Assembly (NCBI GenBank): GCA_027484685.1
Contig: JAIXSO010000049.1
Span: 25,310 to 89,309 of the forward strand
DNA from: Bacteroidota bacterium
GTDB taxonomy: Bacteria > Bacteroidota > Bacteroidia > UKL13-3
Direction of reading: 5' to 3'
Length of the DNA: 64,000 nucleotides
Both the position numbers and the translations under genes were made by a program. Shown here piece by piece: positions 61,532-64,000 of this stretch. A model generated the notes under the pieces. The model ran no database searches. It worked only from the letters and a program-made list of their open reading frames with translations, and was not told the DNA's origin. Every line of letters begins with the position of its first letter. Position 1 is the stretch's first letter.

Positions 61532-62272
61532 ATGAACTTTATAAACCCATATATTGAATTCTATTTTGCTGATGATGAAATAAAGTCAGATAACAATATA
61601 AAATTCCATAAAGAAGTCAGCTGGACTTTTCTCAAAAATATAAACAATAGGTTAAAATTAAATAGACATAGGTTAAATATTGAATTTGTTAACGAAGAAC
61701 CTTTACGTGAAACCACAAAATTTGGAAGCATCTTCATATATCAACTAAAATTAGACAAGCCATTTAATGAAATTATTGAATCAGAAAAAAGAAGAAAACT
61801 TTTAGATATAATTTACACTGCATTTTTAAAACTAGGTGTAGTAAATAATTGGGATTTAGATATTATTGAAGATGCTTATTTAAAGTCGTTAGGACAAATT
61901 GAACATTTTGAATATTCAACAGAGAGTAAAATACAAAAGAGCAAGCAATATAATGCACAACTAAAATTAACTTTAGTGCATAATAAATTGACCTTTAACG
62001 CAGAAATTATTGACTTAACTAACTATTCAAATAAAATTTACAAACTGATTGAGACAAATGAAGACAACTTATCTTGGAATAAAATGTTTAAAGATTTTGG
62101 TTGGTTAGACAATGACAGATTTGGTTTGAAATTTTTAAATGGTGATTTATGGATTGTGATTAATATAATAAATGGACAAGTAGAAGAGTTAAAAAGACCA
62201 AAGAAATTTGACTTAAAAAAAATTGAAGAATTGTTGTTAGCAATAAAAAAGCCACCTTATAAACTTAACTAA
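61532..62272 (+). CDS. Hypothetical protein, unknown function
   Basis: 246 residues, soluble, charged. It begins MNFINPYIEFYFADDEIKSD; ILDIIYTAFLKL-like helices and a central long Lys-rich part (YSTESKIQKSKQYNAQLKLT) follow, with a C-terminal RFGLKFLNGDLWIVINIING strand pair. No family is recognised. It shares its upstream 47-bp leader with the next gene. Size, composition and neighbourhood resemble immunity-type orphan genes, but this is only a resemblance. Confidence 0.55.
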   Translation: MNFINPYIEFYFADDEIKSDNNIKFHKEVSWTFLKNINNRLKLNRHRLNIEFVNEEPLRETTKFGSIFIYQLKLDKPFNEIIESEKRRKLLDIIYTAFLKLGVVNNWDLDIIEDAYLKSLGQIEHFEYSTESKIQKSKQYNAQLKLTLVHNKLTFNAEIIDLTNYSNKIYKLIETNEDNLSWNKMFKDFGWLDNDRFGLKFLNGDLWIVINIINGQVEELKRPKKFDLKKIEELLLAIKKPPYKLN

Positions 62273-62316
62273 ATCTTTTGTCCGCGGTTGAATTCTATAA
62301 CAAAATCACTTCAACA

Positions 62317-62364
62317 TTTACTTTGTTATTTTATCTATTTTTTTGCATGTTTACCAAAAGTTTA
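62317..62364 (+). repeat. Leader direct repeat, second copy
   Basis: TTTACTTTGTTATTTTATCT then ATTTTTTTGCATGTTTACCA and AAAGTTTA, 27 bp before the ATG at 62392. It matches the first copy except for a few changes and one indel. Confidence 0.75.
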
Positions 62365-62391
62365 AATTTCTATCAAAACAAAGCAACTATT

Positions 62392-63048
62392 ATGGACAAA
62401 GAGAAATTTTTAAATGCCTATATTGAAATAGAAACAAAAACCTTTGTTAAGGCAGATAAGCATAAAAAGCTGGAAGCATTTTTTAAAGAAAATGAAACAG
62501 ATTTAACCAAACTTACTTGCACTGATATAATAGCTATAATTGATGAACTACAAAACAAGAAAATAACCATTCGCCAACCACTTTATAAACATTTAATTTA
62601 CCCAATACTTTTGGCACAAGTAGCCCAAAATAATATAGATGCCATCAAAACACTTTTAAAACTTGACGATCACCTTTTAAGCTACCAAGCCTATAGCCAT
62701 AATACCAAATTTTCTTGGGCAATGCTTTTAGAACAAGGACTAAACATAGCCCCTAACGACATTGAATTACTTAAACTATCAGAACAAACCACCAGAAACT
62801 ATTTAAATTACACACTTCACGAAATACCAATAGGCGTTATATATGGCGAAGATGGAGCAACCATAGCCGAGTGTGATGAACTGTTGGAAAAAGTTATTGA
62901 ATACGAAAAGTTATGTAACCAATTGCAGCTTGATGAAAAGGAACTGATTGAAAACTGTAAATTCTATTATACTGCCTACAAAGCTTATTTAGCAGTTTAC
63001 CCAAACTACCAAAACTTTGAAGATTATTTAAACAAAACCTACCAATAA
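62392..63048 (+). CDS. Helical hypothetical protein
   Basis: 218 residues from the ATG at 62392. The track ORF from TTG 62278 would read through the shared leader repeat and is rejected. The protein is almost entirely helical: MDKEKFLNAYIEIETKTFVK, a paired-helix part (HLIYPILLAQVAQNNIDAIK TLLK-like, ankyrin/HEAT in feel) and a C-terminal NCKFYYTAYKAYLAVYPNYQ. No family is recognised. It has the same leader as the preceding gene, so the two may be coregulated. Confidence 0.65.
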   Translation: MDKEKFLNAYIEIETKTFVKADKHKKLEAFFKENETDLTKLTCTDIIAIIDELQNKKITIRQPLYKHLIYPILLAQVAQNNIDAIKTLLKLDDHLLSYQAYSHNTKFSWAMLLEQGLNIAPNDIELLKLSEQTTRNYLNYTLHEIPIGVIYGEDGATIAECDELLEKVIEYEKLCNQLQLDEKELIENCKFYYTAYKAYLAVYPNYQNFEDYLNKTYQ

Positions 63049-63109
63049 ATGGGGTAGTTGGGGTTGGTTTAGAAAAATTCAGCTAGTGGGTTTTCCTAAA
63101 TCAAACAAA

Positions 63110-63140
63110 AATCCCGTAGGGATTTACTTATGGTAGCAAA
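63110..63140 (+). repeat. AATCCCGTAGGGATT palindromic word
   Basis: AAATCCCGTAGGGATTTA with following ATGGTAGC is a short hairpin word, similar in style to TTCCTACGGAATGACG at 25837. Confidence 0.6.
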
Positions 63141-63172
63141 TAATGAATTATCTACACCATTGCCTTGGAAGG

Positions 63173-63324
63173 CCCACTGTTCGTAGTCTTGTGAGCAAGA
63201 CAGTGGGGTTGATGACTACGAATTAATAAATGAAAAATAGTTTGCAACTCGTTTTTAACTAACCCGTGTCGGAGACACTACATTTCATTACAAATCCTTA
63301 GAGCGCTTCGCTAACTCTAAGGAT
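63173..63324 (-). repeat. Dispersed repeat family A, copy 6 (inverted)
   Basis: Reverse complement starts ATCCTTAGAGTTAGCGAAGC then GCTCTAAGGATTTGTAATGA, AATGTAGTGTCTCCGACACG and ends CACAAGACTACGAACAGTGG, colinear with the copy at 50071. It fills most of the 319-bp gap between the helical protein and the terminal minus-strand gene. Confidence 0.85.
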
Positions 63325-63367
63325 ATTAATGTGTTTCGTTAACTTATAAAAAACAGTTGTGAGGTTT

Positions 63368-63895
63368 TTAAACGCCACTAATCCTAATATCAAATATTGA
63401 TTTATTGCTCACCTTTATTTTCAATTCCCAAAAAACACCGCACCCATCATTTCCACAAATAATGTCTTTACGCCAATTAAATGGTTTATATTCCAATTTT
63501 CCTTTTCGGATTAGTTTTTTTTCATATTTAGATGGCTCTAAATTACTCAATTTCATGATTATTGGAGCAAATGCATTAATCCAAATTACCTTTTCATCAT
63601 TGCTATCTTTTAATGAAATTTTTTGATAGTAATATTGATAATCGTGAATTTGCAATCCACATAAAAATAGTCCAGTTTTATGTGTATGCTCAATAACAAA
63701 AACATTCAAAATACTATCAATGATTAGTAAGTCGTTATTTATAAAAACACCTTGGGTATATCCATCTAGTTTCTTCGAACAGTAACTAGAGGTATCAACT
63801 TCTAATACTGCAAACAAAGTATCGCTTTTGAGAATTTTATAATTACCAGTTTGCCCTTTAGCTAATAAAGTGCAAAATAATAATATTAACCTTAG
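63368..63895 (-). pseudogene. Secreted hypothetical protein with missing start codon
   Basis: The track ORF (149 residues) starts at an internal TTG, yet the same frame extends upstream through LRLILLFCTLLAKGQTGNYK, a textbook signal peptide core with a KGQ/T cleavage site. The frame is open to a TAA at 63926-63928 but holds no ATG, GTG or TTG in the extension; CTA AGG stands where ATG AGG would be expected. The mature part includes SYCSKKLDGYTQGVFINNDL and a C-terminal ICGNDGCGVFWELKIKVSNK. Family unknown. It is either a start-codon mutant, a non-canonical start, or a sequence error. Confidence 0.5.
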
Positions 63896-64000
63896 TTCGG
63901 GATAAGAATATGTTGATATTTTTGTTTATAAAAATCTGTAAATCAATTAAATAGTAGCATTGAAATTGTTAAATTTGTAGTGCAAACAATAAACAAAACA

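Noticed and set aside
62278-62391. N-terminal extension (apparent TM helix) of the helical protein
   Set aside because: It is a translation of the 48-bp leader repeat shared with the preceding gene, starting from TTG.
1-64000. tRNA, rRNA, riboswitch and insertion-sequence genes
   Set aside because: Both strands of the gaps were read for cloverleaf-like or transposase-like signals and none was convincing.

Overview
The window is a low-GC, coding-dense stretch from a member of the Bacteroidota. The evidence is direct: type IX secretion (T9SS) C-terminal signals of both kinds (a YPNP-type A tail and a gliding-motility/CHU_C type B tail), a PID-CTERM-like mini-protein, a LruC-domain lipoprotein, TAnnTTTG-like -7 promoter boxes, and many SCxK/SCGN lipoprotein starts. 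Order or genus cannot be fixed from sequence reading alone; a freshwater or sludge Chitinophagales/Sphingobacteriales-like organism is a guess. No rRNA, tRNA, CRISPR array, transposase or phage structural gene was seen.

Layout. (1) 1-5.3 kb, minus strand: two glycosyltransferases behind recQ, a LolD-type ABC ATPase and a small lipoprotein. (2) 5.4-8.1 kb: smpB, an atypical SDR, and an MBL-fold hydrolase. (3) 8.1-20.6 kb: a full exopolysaccharide locus. Its minus-strand operon runs half-length TolC-like protein, Wzc-like chain-length protein with a degenerate kinase domain, Wzx flippase, Wzy polymerase and four glycosyltransferases, ending at a strong terminator. A divergent glycosyltransferase plus hexapeptide acyltransferase complete it. 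(4) 20.6-40.1 kb: mostly core functions (cytochrome c, lipid kinase, hisS, hutH, PAP2, rsmE, bactofilin, RRM protein, engB, aroE), a LruC lipoprotein, a response regulator with a hybrid kinase, DUF3050, a ligase-associated exonuclease, EamA and MATE transporters. (5) 40.1-50.3 kb: accessory region. A broken copy of an ArsR gene lies 4.5 kb upstream of the intact ArsR-AHSA1-VOC operon, with LRR, YceI-like, coiled-coil lipoprotein and zinc-ribbon genes between. It is followed by a gene split by an in-frame stop and a Mrr nuclease-STAND NTPase fusion that looks like a compact anti-phage protein. (6) 50.6-60 kb: cell-surface cluster with a 1.6k-residue tandem DUF3494 (ice-binding)/VCBS/T9SS protein, a PID-CTERM-like peptide, a 1177-residue collagen-like protein with a C1q/BclA-like head, and a short T9SS type B protein. 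(7) 60-64 kb: orphan small genes including an ABC-ATPase relative without a Walker A motif.

The least expected signal is not a gene family but a repeat ecology. Short word-like tandem repeats (7-, 9- and 23-bp periods, palindromic words) fill intergenic gaps, often starting exactly at a stop codon. Similar words sit in frame inside three ordinary genes (a glycosyltransferase, hisS, hutH). A separate family of roughly 150 bp with a GTTAGCGAAGCGCT core has at least six full or partial copies, five of them in the accessory half. Coordinates of several genes were moved from the ORF-track TTG/GTG starts to internal ATGs, as explained per entry.
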